Source: an uncultured Rickettsiales bacterium (GTDB taxonomy: Bacteria > Pseudomonadota > Alphaproteobacteria > Rickettsiales > UBA1997). Taken from it: DNA of 39,322 nucleotides. Below, piece after piece: positions 30,547 to 39,242 of this stretch (positions within the stretch are counted from its first letter, which is position 1; each line of letters begins with the position of its first letter). The notes under the pieces were generated by a model. The model did not search any database. It was not told the DNA's origin and saw only the letters and a list, made by a program, of their open reading frames with translations. The DNA lies in the NCBI GenBank assembly GCA_905478165.1, contig CAJQHK010000031.1, positions 1 to 39,322 of the forward strand, written 5' to 3'. A program made the position numbers and the translations under genes.

Positions 30547-30625
30547 ATTATAATGACTATTTATTAGATATAATAGATAAGTAAACGACTAACTGCCTCA
30601 ATTATCATAAAGAATTTAACTTCAT

Positions 30626-30743
30626 TTTTTGAGATAAAATTAATAAAAATCCTTAAGAAATATAAAAATATCTCCCCCTGGTTTTACTAACTTTGTTTCA
30701 AAAATATTTTACTAATGATTGTTTATTTTTAAATAGTAATGAT
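30626..30743. repeat. Diverged dispersed repeat (family 3), copy 1
   Basis: Aligns along its length with 35886-36003 (ctccc...tttactaa...aaatatt...cta.atgattgtt.a.ttttaaat.gtaat). Confidence 0.5.
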
Positions 30744-30904
30744 CTATACGACAAAAATAGATTAATTATAAATTTAAATCAACATCAAATATTAAAATAA
30801 TCTTAACTAAGAATTATAAATCATAGAGCAAAATTAATACGCCCTTAAAAGAATAATAATTGCTTTCTAAATTAATTGTCCTAAAAACTCTTCATTTATG
30901 TTAA

Positions 30905-31059
30905 TTTTCACCTTTAAAGAAGTTTTTTCTTTATCTTTTACTCCTAAACAATCAAAAACTCTTGCACCCTATGTTAATAGGTTGATGATTTAAGGATAAT
31001 AAGGATGGAGAAAAAATCTGCTCTATAACTTGTATATTTTAAAGGTGGGAATCGGTATT
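30905..31059. repeat. Family-2 palindromic element copy H
   Basis: ttttcacctttaaagaagttttttct...caccctatgttaatagg...tataacttgtatattttaaaggtgggaatcggtatt; arms inverted. Confidence 0.75.
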
Positions 31060-31104
31060 ATTCCCCAAAAAAAACCCCACTTAATATAATTTTAACCTGG
31101 GTCA

Positions 31105-31131
31105 ATACCAAAATTCATCTATAATGCAAAA
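31105..31131. repeat. Family-1 terminal fragment E just upstream of the flavoprotein start codon
   Basis: aataccaaaattcatctataatgcaa. Confidence 0.65.
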
Positions 31132-31139
31132 CACGTGAA

Positions 31140-32255
31140 ATGAAATTTATTATATTAGGATCAGAAATAGATAATTTAGTAAACGCCTATTTTCTAGCAA
31201 AATCTGGACACCAGATCACAATAATTGAGAATAAAAACAGAAAAGAGTGTGTGGCTCATGACTCTTTATCCTTTCAGTTTGACCCAATCCTTACAAATGA
31301 TATCGCAGAAAAAGACCTTAAATCAAAAATAACAAACCTATTTCATAAAAATAAATTTAACCAAAAAATTACAGAATTAATTTTAAAAAATAAAAGTGCC
31401 TTAATAAAATTGTTAGAAACTGAGAAAATTACACTAAAAAATAAAAGAGTCGGTTTGCTTCACCTATACAAAAATAACCCTCAAAATAAAATTAGGGATA
31501 TAAAGAAAAAGTCAGGATGGCAATCCAATTACAAAATTTTTAGTCAAGAGGAGTTGATATCACTAGGACTAGCATTAGACTATGAAAAACAAATAATTTC
31601 TGGAGCAATTTTGTCTCAAAATGATTTTACAATAGATAGGCAGTCATTCATAGATGATTTAAAAAAGATATGTCAGGTAAAATACAAAGTAAAATTTGAA
31701 AAAAATTTAGAAATAAAAAATATCTTAACAAACTGTAAAAAAATTACTGGAATCCATACGGACAAAAAAGTGTTTGTTGCAGACTACTACATAATTAATA
31801 TAGATGATCACAACCTAGAATTGTTAAAATCCATAAACATAAAGATTGTTCCAAATTTTAAGTATAAAATTAAAATATTCACTGATATTGAGAACATTAA
31901 AAACCCCCCTCCCAAACATAACTTAATAAACCATTCAGATCAAATAACTTACCATATCAACAAAGATTATTATAAAATAGAAATCCCAATTAATAAAAAA
32001 ATTTACACAAAAATTAAATCAACCTTAAATTGGGAATATTTGAATAAAATAAATCACGCAAGCTTATTGGAGGTAAAAGATTACAAAAATATTAAATACT
32101 ACTTAGAGAAGGAGCAATATTTTAAAAACGGGGTGCCGTTAAGCTCTGTATCAAAAAAATATAGTAATTTATTCTTAAATGGAGGGTACGGCAATGTAGA
32201 TTTTAATCTATCATTTAGCATGTCGGATCTTATACCATCTAAACTTCCCAATTAG
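31140..32255 (+). CDS. DadA-like FAD-dependent oxidoreductase with degenerate nucleotide-binding motif
   Basis: MKFIILGSEIDNLVNAYFLAKSGHQITIIENK (Rossmann-like), LALDYEKQIISGAILSQNDFTIDRQSFIDDLKKIC, C-terminal LFLNGGYGNVDFNLSFSMSDLI. Confidence 0.6.
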   Translation: MKFIILGSEIDNLVNAYFLAKSGHQITIIENKNRKECVAHDSLSFQFDPILTNDIAEKDLKSKITNLFHKNKFNQKITELILKNKSALIKLLETEKITLKNKRVGLLHLYKNNPQNKIRDIKKKSGWQSNYKIFSQEELISLGLALDYEKQIISGAILSQNDFTIDRQSFIDDLKKICQVKYKVKFEKNLEIKNILTNCKKITGIHTDKKVFVADYYIINIDDHNLELLKSINIKIVPNFKYKIKIFTDIENIKNPPPKHNLINHSDQITYHINKDYYKIEIPINKKIYTKIKSTLNWEYLNKINHASLLEVKDYKNIKYYLEKEQYFKNGVPLSSVSKKYSNLFLNGGYGNVDFNLSFSMSDLIPSKLPN

Positions 32256-32265
32256 TATCAAAGCA

Positions 32266-32715
32266 ATGCTAAAAAAAATTATTTTTTGCTTAGGGTCAAA
32301 CATAGGAAACAAAAAACAGAACCTAGATTTGGCAGAAAAATACCTAACTAAAGATTTAAAATTATCCAACTTAAAAAAATCAACCATTCTACAGAATAAA
32401 GCTATGACGCTGCCGGAATCTCCTGCAGAATGGGACATCGATTTTCTTAACATAGCAATTGGAGCCGACATAAATATATTGGAATTTCCTCCCCTAAAAA
32501 TACTAGAAATCTGCAAAAATATTGAAAAAAAAATAGGTAGAAAAGATGGAGAAAAATGGTCCCCAAGAGAGATTGATATAGATATTGCTAAAATTGAAAA
32601 TTTAAAAATTCATATTGATAATAAATTAACCATACCGCATCCCGGAATTTATGATCGCGACTTCTTTATTAAAACCATATCAGAAATAGAAGATGAGAAC
32701 ATCAAGCTAACGTGA
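32266..32715 (+). CDS. folK: 2-amino-4-hydroxy-6-hydroxymethyldihydropteridine pyrophosphokinase
   Basis: IFCLGSNIGNKKQNL...SPAEWDIDFLNIAIGAD...KIGRKDGEKWSPREIDIDIAKIEN. Confidence 0.93.
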   Translation: MLKKIIFCLGSNIGNKKQNLDLAEKYLTKDLKLSNLKKSTILQNKAMTLPESPAEWDIDFLNIAIGADINILEFPPLKILEICKNIEKKIGRKDGEKWSPREIDIDIAKIENLKIHIDNKLTIPHPGIYDRDFFIKTISEIEDENIKLT

Positions 32716-32741
32716 TGCAAGGATAAATTTAGATACAAAAA

Positions 32742-33335
32742 CTAGAGAAGAACCGCTAAACTATCAATAGCAAAACCTAAAATACAATTCCTCCTCCCTT
32801 CTACCTCTTCAAATAATTTGTAACCATTTTCTTCAAATTTATAGCTACCAGCACATCCCCACGGACGATCTAAATCAACATAATCAATAATTTCTTTTTC
32901 GGTAAGATTTTTCATCTTTAGAATTGCAATCTCATAATGACTAGCAATGATTCGATTATTTTGATAGATGAAGATGGCATTATTTTGAATATGTCTTTTG
33001 CCATTCATTTTTTCTAACTGCCTAATTGCGCCCTCTCTATCTATTGACTTAGAAAGAATTTTTTTACCTAACTCACAAATTTGATCAGAGCCTATTACCA
33101 CTGATTCTGAATATTTTTCTGCGACTGATAAGGCTTTGTTTTTTGCTAAAAAATTAACCTGATCATAAATATCAAGATCTTTGATATCATTTTTAGCGGA
33201 CTCTTCATCAAATATCGGAGAAATTGCAATGAAATTAATATTCAAATCCTCCAAGATTCTTTTTCTAATGAAAGAGGTGGATGCTAAAATTATTTTCTTT
33301 TTCATAATTATCTTAATAGCATTAATTATTTTCAA
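32742..33335 (-). CDS. maf: Maf-family nucleotide pyrophosphatase
   Basis: KKKIILASTSFIRKRILEDLNINF...VVIGSDQICEL...DRPWGCAGSYKFEENG; start possibly internal. Confidence 0.9.
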   Translation of the reverse strand: MKIINAIKIIMKKKIILASTSFIRKRILEDLNINFIAISPIFDEESAKNDIKDLDIYDQVNFLAKNKALSVAEKYSESVVIGSDQICELGKKILSKSIDREGAIRQLEKMNGKRHIQNNAIFIYQNNRIIASHYEIAILKMKNLTEKEIIDYVDLDRPWGCAGSYKFEENGYKLFEEVEGRRNCILGFAIDSLAVLL

Positions 33336-34257
33336 TATTTTCCATTATCATCTTACCAATATCTGGTCTAAAATGCACCCCATCATAATAATTAGCAGCA
33401 TTTGTAGTTAATTTATTAAAATACATAAAGTTGTAAACCGAGTCAGAATACCTCTTAGCGTCTCTTACGCAAGAATCATAAATCTTCTTACTCTTAATAT
33501 AAAATAAAAATTTTGGATGAAAATCTGGCAAAAAAACAGTGACTATCTTACTTTTTGGATTCTTTAAACGAATTTTAGACAAGTTTGTTTCAAAATTATT
33601 ATTATACTCTGCTAATTCATAATCTTTTTTAGCCTCATTCTCCCAATTTACTATATCAATTTTTGAACCCTCTTCTTTTTTAAATCCTTTTTTAATTTTA
33701 ACATTTCCTCTATCATAAACAGTACTCTTTTGACTAAAAAATTTTAAAAAATTTCGAAATGAATAAATAATAGTATCATAACTAAGTAACTGCTTATATT
33801 GATAAAAAGGTGATTTTGTATTTTGAAAATAAAATTCCGGACCTCGCCAATATATATCCCTCTTGAGACAGGAAGAAAAATCAATTCCCAAAATAATATA
33901 TTTTGGATTTCCCATATTTTCCTTAAAAAACTCAATATAATCATAATATTCATCCGGCCTCATATCGGAGACGGAATAATTAAATAACTTACTTTTTTTA
34001 AAATGATTTTGATCTATATAAGTTACCTTACTATTACCAACCATAACAGAATCATATTTTTCTTTGGTAAAAAATATTTTATTTGTTTTTTGCTGCCTCT
34101 CATTAAAACCCTGCTGTTGATCATTTAAAAAATTCTCTTGATCAGAGATCCAGAGGGGATCATTGAAGTAATTTACAATTACCACTAATAATAAAATTAA
34201 CAATGTAGCTCTTAAAGAGCTGTAGAACCAGTCCTTGTGAGTCATATCATTTGCCAT
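33322..34257 (-). CDS. Putative SGNH-like membrane-anchored partner of the MBOAT protein
   Basis: N-terminal TM; SVMVGNSKVTYIDQNHF resembles a GxS block; C-terminal YYDGVHFRPDIGKMI resembles a DxxH block; adjacent to the AlgI-like gene. Confidence 0.65.
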   Translation of the reverse strand: MANDMTHKDWFYSSLRATLLILLLVVIVNYFNDPLWISDQENFLNDQQQGFNERQQKTNKIFFTKEKYDSVMVGNSKVTYIDQNHFKKSKLFNYSVSDMRPDEYYDYIEFFKENMGNPKYIILGIDFSSCLKRDIYWRGPEFYFQNTKSPFYQYKQLLSYDTIIYSFRNFLKFFSQKSTVYDRGNVKIKKGFKKEEGSKIDIVNWENEAKKDYELAEYNNNFETNLSKIRLKNPKSKIVTVFLPDFHPKFLFYIKSKKIYDSCVRDAKRYSDSVYNFMYFNKLTTNAANYYDGVHFRPDIGKMIMENIENN

Positions 34258-34360
34258 ATAAAAAAGCCGTAAAAAGAATTAAAAAATTGACGTCTTATCT
34301 GGATATACTTAAATTTTATTAAAAAATTTTATCCTAGAAGATAAAGGGTAATTACTATTA

Positions 34361-35785
34361 TTAGAAATTAAAATATAAAAATTCACTTGTCTGATGAAAT
34401 GACAAGAGAGGAACTGACAATAAAACCAAAGTAATAAAATAAAATCTTCTATTTGGTTTAAATATTTTTATTAATTTCTCCGCGTCTTTACTAACAATAG
34501 GTAGGATGTAATAAATAGTAATCAATGATAATATTAAAATTAGATATTCCACACTTTTAAAACGAATAAACTGCATGAAAACTAGGTAATTATCATAAAA
34601 ACCAAAATTATCACCAGATAATAAAAACATGTTTTTTAAAATTTGCAAAGCTTGATTAAAATTTTCTGCCCTAAAAAAAACCCAAGAAATATTAATAAAA
34701 TTAAAAGTTAAGAACCAGGCTGTAAAATTATTAACTCTGATATTGAATCTTTGCCAAAATTTATGAGCACAAATTGCAAAACCATGCAAAAATCCCCAAA
34801 AAATAAAATTCCAACCAGCGCCATGCCAAAAGCCGCTAATTAAAAATACAATCATCATATTGCGGTAAATTTTAAAATTACCCACCCTATTTCCTCCCAT
34901 AGGAATGTAGATGTAATCTTTTAAAAATTTTGACAAAGTTATATGCCAACGATTCCAAAAATCAGCAACATTTAACGCCTTATAAGGAGAATTAAAGTTA
35001 AAAGGTAACTTAATATTAAACATTAAAGCAATACCAATGGCCATATCGGTATAACCACTGAAATCAAAATAAAGCTGAAAACTGTATGACAGAGTTGCTT
35101 TCCAAGAGTCAAAAAATGAAAGATTTTGATAGTCTTGATAAGAAGTGTTAACAATTTCTGCTAAATAATCAGCAATTACAACCTTCTTAAATAAACCTAC
35201 GGAAAAAATAAATAAACCGAGGGCAATATTATTGTAATTAGTAACCTTAGTTCTAAGACCTGAAAATTGTGGCATCATTTGAGCGTGATGAACAATTGGA
35301 CCCGCTATTAATTGTGGAAAAAAACTAACAAATAAAGTGTAATTAATAAAATTTTGATCTTTTAACTTTCTATAATAGCAATCAGCAATGTAGGCGATCT
35401 GCTGAAAAGTAAAAAAACTAATTGCTAAGGGTAATATGATTATTACTGAATTATCAAATAGATCTGGGTAAAAAATAGCAACATTATCAAGAAAAAAATT
35501 ACAATATTTAAAATATCCAAGAAGCGAAATATTGAATAGAATAGCAATGAAAAAAATTACTTTATTCGCCTTCTTTATCAGAGAATTTCCTAAAAAATAA
35601 TTAACTAAAATTGAAGATAGCAAGATGGGAAGATATTTTATATCCCAATATGAGTAAAAAAATAAAGAGGTAAAAATAAGTAAAATCTTTGACGCAACAA
35701 CCAATCGCCTTTTTAATAAAATATGATAAAGGATTAAAGTAATAGGTAAAAATAAAAATATGTATTCTATCGAGTTGAATAGCAT
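34361..35785 (-). CDS. MBOAT O-acyltransferase, AlgI-like
   Basis: MLFNSIEYIFLFLPITLILYH...LYFDFSGYTDMAIGIALMF...NRWHITLSKFLKDYIYIPMGGNR...SGFWHGAGWNFIFWGFLHG. Confidence 0.96.
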   Translation of the reverse strand: MLFNSIEYIFLFLPITLILYHILLKRRLVVASKILLIFTSLFFYSYWDIKYLPILLSSILVNYFLGNSLIKKANKVIFFIAILFNISLLGYFKYCNFFLDNVAIFYPDLFDNSVIIILPLAISFFTFQQIAYIADCYYRKLKDQNFINYTLFVSFFPQLIAGPIVHHAQMMPQFSGLRTKVTNYNNIALGLFIFSVGLFKKVVIADYLAEIVNTSYQDYQNLSFFDSWKATLSYSFQLYFDFSGYTDMAIGIALMFNIKLPFNFNSPYKALNVADFWNRWHITLSKFLKDYIYIPMGGNRVGNFKIYRNMMIVFLISGFWHGAGWNFIFWGFLHGFAICAHKFWQRFNIRVNNFTAWFLTFNFINISWVFFRAENFNQALQILKNMFLLSGDNFGFYDNYLVFMQFIRFKSVEYLILILSLITIYYILPIVSKDAEKLIKIFKPNRRFYFITLVLLSVPLLSFHQTSEFLYFNF

Positions 35786-35885
35786 TTATTTCAAAGGAAG
35801 TGTCTTAAAATCCTCCAATAGTAATTTTATTACGGTAATTATCATACAAAAAGATGTAAAAAAAATTAAAAAATCTAGTTTTATC

Positions 35886-36003
35886 TTTTTGATTAAAATT
35901 GTTAAAAAACTTTAAGAAAAATAATAATACTCCCTTTATTTTTTACCAATTCTATCCAGAAATATTCCGCTACATTGTTCACTTTTAAATGATAATTGGT
36001 ATT
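35886..36003. repeat. Diverged dispersed repeat (family 3), copy 2
   Basis: Pairs with 30626-30743; right part bounded by accaatt...aattggta. Confidence 0.5.
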
Positions 36004-36328
36004 TTTTAAAAAATAAAACATTATCTTGAATTATTATTAATCCTCTTGATAATTGAAGCTGCAAAGGTGGACGACTGCTCTATTAATCTGGTCAGATTAG
36101 AAATAAAGCAGCCACATGTAGAATTAGTTGGGTCATCTTTGCGCTCATTAGTTATAAGTTACATTTTTAATGTGCCTAATGATATTCACACAATATTTTT
36201 TTATTACACTTACAGCCTCCACAAGTCTTAATACTCAAGAAAAAGAAAGAACAAATATAAACTTCTTTAATATGCAGACTTATTGCATGATGATTTTGAA
36301 GGATATAAGGGGTAATCTCATGCCAAAA

Positions 36329-36438
36329 ATTATCATAAAATTTAGCTAAATATATTCCTTAGGGCGGTCATTTTTTGTCAATTTTAACCTTAAAGTATTT
36401 AAAAAAGGCTACTTTAAAGATAGGAGTTGGTACAATAT
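36329..36438. repeat. Composite: family-1 interior fragment fused to a family-2 arm
   Basis: catgccaaaaattatcataaaatttagctaaatatattcc (family-1 interior) followed by gggcggtcattttttgtcaattttaaccttaaagta...ggctactttaaagataggagttggtac (family 2). Confidence 0.6.
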
Positions 36439-36581
36439 AACTCTCCAGAATCTAAAACCTCCTTCCAATATTGTTCTATGTCTTAACTTTGAAATACTTA
36501 CTCACCCCTAAGTAAACTAGTCTTCGGTGTTTAAAAGAATAAAAAATCTCTGTGGACATTTTAATTCCAAGCAGACCTATA

Positions 36582-36718
36582 ATACCAAAATACATCTTCA
36601 TTTTTTTACTTGTCATTTACAGAGAGACTTGTCAAGTACGGGCATATTACAGTCGTTTTTCACAAATGTTAGATAAAAAATTTTAATATATTGCTTATCT
36701 TGAGATGTATTTTGGCAT
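36582..36718. repeat. Palindromic element with ATACCAAA ends and a different interior
   Basis: ataccaaaatacatcttca ... tgagatgtattttggcat; inverted ends about 19 bp, interior not matching family 1 or 2. Confidence 0.7.
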
Positions 36719-36847
36719 AATATACAACCCGCCTTTTAAACCAAAAAAATTATAAAATTTATCTTACTAAGTGTGAATCAAATAATAACTTTTGAATAAA
36801 ACTAGTTTTCTTAAATATTGTGCGGAAATGATATTTGATATTAAAAT

Positions 36848-37019
36848 TATACCATTTGCTATCTTTAAGGCAGTTTTTTTCAAAATATTTTATTCATAAA
36901 TTGTTAAAAAACGACTATCCTGTGTTAATAAGGAGTAGGACTTTTTAATGATTTAGGAATAAAAAAGATACAGAAAGAAACCACTTTAACTTGCGTATTT
37001 TAAAGGTAGGAGTGGTATA
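36848..37019. repeat. Family-2 palindromic element copy G (full length)
   Basis: ataccatttgctatctttaaggcagtttttttcaaaatattttattcataaattgttaaaaaacgactatcctgtgttaat...ttaacttgcgtattttaaaggtaggagtggtat. Confidence 0.85.
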
Positions 37020-37103
37020 AGAAGTAATATAATATAAATAGCAACTCCATTACAGATGAGAAATGGAGTAACATAATGATTAATCAGTGATATATGAAAA
37101 TAA

Positions 37104-37568
37104 TTATCTATAGTGAGCGAAAGCTTTGTTAGCTTCGGCCATTTTAAATACTTCTTCTCTTTTTTTAACAGCCCAGCCTTTATTGTTCATAGAATCAATG
37201 ATAACTTCCGTTAGCTTAGAAACTAGATCCTTAGCATTTGATTTTTCAACAGCAATGTTAAACCATTTCAAAGCAAGAGTGGTTGCCCTTCTTGCATTAA
37301 CTTCTGAAGGAATTTGATAGGTAGCGCCACCAATTCTTTTAGATTTAACTTCGATTCTTGGAGTCGCATTATCGATAGCAACCTTAAAAACTTCCAAAGG
37401 ATCGCGACTCAGTTTTGCTTCAATAACATCGAAAGATTCATATAATGATTTGGTAACGGTAGATTTTTTACCACCCTTCATCAATCTATTGATGAATCTA
37501 GTAATCACAGCTTCATTATATTTTGAATCTGGTAAAACTGGTTTAATTTTTGCAGCTCTTCTTCTCAT
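37104..37568 (-). CDS. rpsG: 30S ribosomal protein S7
   Basis: MRRRAAKIKPVLPDSKYNEAVITRFINRLMKGGKKST. Confidence 0.97.
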   Translation of the reverse strand: MRRRAAKIKPVLPDSKYNEAVITRFINRLMKGGKKSTVTKSLYESFDVIEAKLSRDPLEVFKVAIDNATPRIEVKSKRIGGATYQIPSEVNARRATTLALKWFNIAVEKSNAKDLVSKLTEVIIDSMNNKGWAVKKREEVFKMAEANKAFAHYR

Positions 37569-37589
37569 AAATTTAAATTTTATTTTTTG

Positions 37590-37961
37590 TTATTTTGGTT
37601 TTTGAGCGCCATATTTAGATCTGCCCTGCTTCCTGTCCTTAACACCTTGAGTGTCAAGAGTTCCGCGAACAACATGATACCTAACCCCAGGTAAATCCTT
37701 AACTCTACCGCCCCTAATAATTACAGCATTATGCTCCTGCAAATTATGACCTTCACCACCAATATACCCAATAACCTCATAACCATTAGTTAACCTAATA
37801 CGAGCAACTTTTCTCAGTGCTGAGTTAGGCTTTTTAGGAGTCGTCGTGTAAACACGAGTACAAACACCTCTCTTTTGAGGACATTTTTCCAAAGCTGGAA
37901 CCTTATTTTTTTTAACTTGTTTTCTTCTTGGCTTCCTAACCAATTGGTTAATAGTCGGCAT
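37590..37961 (-). CDS. rpsL: 30S ribosomal protein S12
   Basis: [57 protein letters not shown]. Confidence 0.98.
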   Translation of the reverse strand: MPTINQLVRKPRRKQVKKNKVPALEKCPQKRGVCTRVYTTTPKKPNSALRKVARIRLTNGYEVIGYIGGEGHNLQEHNAVIIRGGRVKDLPGVRYHVVRGTLDTQGVKDRKQGRSKYGAQKPK

Positions 37962-38016
37962 ATAATGATATTATTTTAAATACTTTTACAACAAATTTGT
38001 ACAGATTGAATTGATC

Positions 38017-38044
38017 ATTTTATGACGAGAAAAACAATTGTCAA
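38017..38044 (-). promoter_or_regulatory. Candidate sigma70-like promoter for rpsL-rpsG
   Basis: Minus strand TTGACA - 16 nt - TAAAAT, about 55 bp upstream of the rpsL start. Confidence 0.5.
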
Positions 38045-38178
38045 TTATATATTTAAATAGCTGTAATTAACAAGATTATTATTTTAGCATTAATTTGTTG
38101 AAAAGTTAAAATAAATAGTTATCATTTGTTGCTAAATACACTTAAATATACTCAAATAAATTAAAATATAATTAAATA

Positions 38179-38502
38179 ATGGCAAATACTAAATCAGCAA
38201 AAAAGGCTATCAGAGTAAGTCAAAGAAAAAAAGAAATTAATAGATCTGTAATCAGCAGAATTAGAACTATTCAAAAGAAAGCAAAGATTGCAGTTGAAAA
38301 AGCAATAGCAGAAAATAATACAGAAAACACTGCAGCAGCAAAGATTGCTATCATCGCCTTTGAAAAAGAAGTAAAAACAGGTGTTACAAAAAATATTCTT
38401 ACATTAAACACCGCTTCCAGAAAGGTTAGCAGATTATTCTCCTATCTTAAGAAAAACCAAAATCAAGAGACTAAAAAAGTCACTAAGGAAAAAGTTGTTT
38501 AA
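38179..38502 (+). CDS. rpsT: 30S ribosomal protein S20
   Basis: MANTKSAKKAIRVSQRKKEINRSVISRIRTIQKKA...NTASRKVSRLFSYLKKNQ. Confidence 0.95.
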   Translation: MANTKSAKKAIRVSQRKKEINRSVISRIRTIQKKAKIAVEKAIAENNTENTAAAKIAIIAFEKEVKTGVTKNILTLNTASRKVSRLFSYLKKNQNQETKKVTKEKVV

Positions 38503-38515
38503 AAAACAACTTTTT
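38491..38515 (+). terminator. Rho-independent terminator of rpsT, overlapping its stop codon
   Basis: aaagttgtt taaaa aacaacttttt: 9-bp stem followed by T-run; rpsT stop TAA is in the loop. Confidence 0.7.
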
Positions 38516-38549
38516 ATCCAAAACTCTCTATAAAATCACAATTCATATT

Positions 38550-38625
38550 GGGGCTATGGCGCAGTTGGTAGCGCGTTTGCGTGGCACGCAAAAGGTCGGG
38601 AGTTCGAGCCTCCCTAGCTCCACCA
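38550..38625 (+). tRNA. tRNA-Ala (anticodon GGC), CCA encoded
   Basis: GGGGCTA acceptor pairs with TAGCTCC; gttcgagcc T-loop; anticodon GGC in gcgtggcacgc; ends ACCA. Confidence 0.95.
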
Positions 38626-38948
38626 TTCTTTTAAATTTAAAACCTCTCTCTTGCGATTATTTGACGTTTTCCAATTAGGGCTGTAAGCCCAGTATTGGCA
38701 GGCTTTCGTGGGTTTTCTAAATTCCTTACATGAGGTCACAAAAAATCAAATCCACCCAACTTTTTGCTAAAATTGAGATAAAATTCTCTCTCTTTCTCTA
38801 GCCATGTTGTATTTTCAAAAAATGACATCATCGGGTTTTGTTGGCTCCAGCGATTTCGCCCTGTAGTTGCAAAAGTGGTAAGCAAAGGAGTTTTTGGTGT
38901 TTTTTACGAAACCGTGACTCTTTATCTGCTTGAGTATTTCAGAATTAA

Positions 38949-39242
38949 TTGCTAATTTTAATTATATTCAAAATCATTAATCGAATGAAAAAATTGAAAA
39001 ATAACCAAGTTTCCAAAAGTAATACAATTGCAAAAGTTAGAGAATTAATAGATCATCTAACGGAGAAGGAGTTGATGATTGCCAATAAGCTAATAGTTGA
39101 TAAATTGAAATTTTTGCAAAAATCAAAATCCCTGCAAGCAATGTCTAATTTTTGCATTGGCGATACAGTGTATTTTGAAAAAGATTATGAGATGGTTGAT
39201 CTGTCAACAGTTTTCCGGACACTAAATTTAAACAGATTTTAA
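38949..39242 (+). pseudogene. Small conserved-type ORF truncated by an IS insertion near codon for ...YFEKDYEMVD
   Basis: Likely start MKKLKNNQVSK; LTEKELMIANKLIVDKLKFLQKSKSLQAMSNFCIGDTVYFEKD then DLSTVFRTLNLNRF* encoded by the IS end. Confidence 0.6.

Noticed and set aside
29138-30553. Antisense ORFs opposite the secretin (29138, 29531, 30122, 30350) and similar ones opposite purA, dsbD, xthA, folP, waaA, rpsG
   Set aside because: Fully antisense to well supported genes and explained by codon bias; no independent evidence.
36046-36231. 61-aa plus-strand ORF
   Set aside because: In the repeat-rich spacer, no family similarity; likely spurious.
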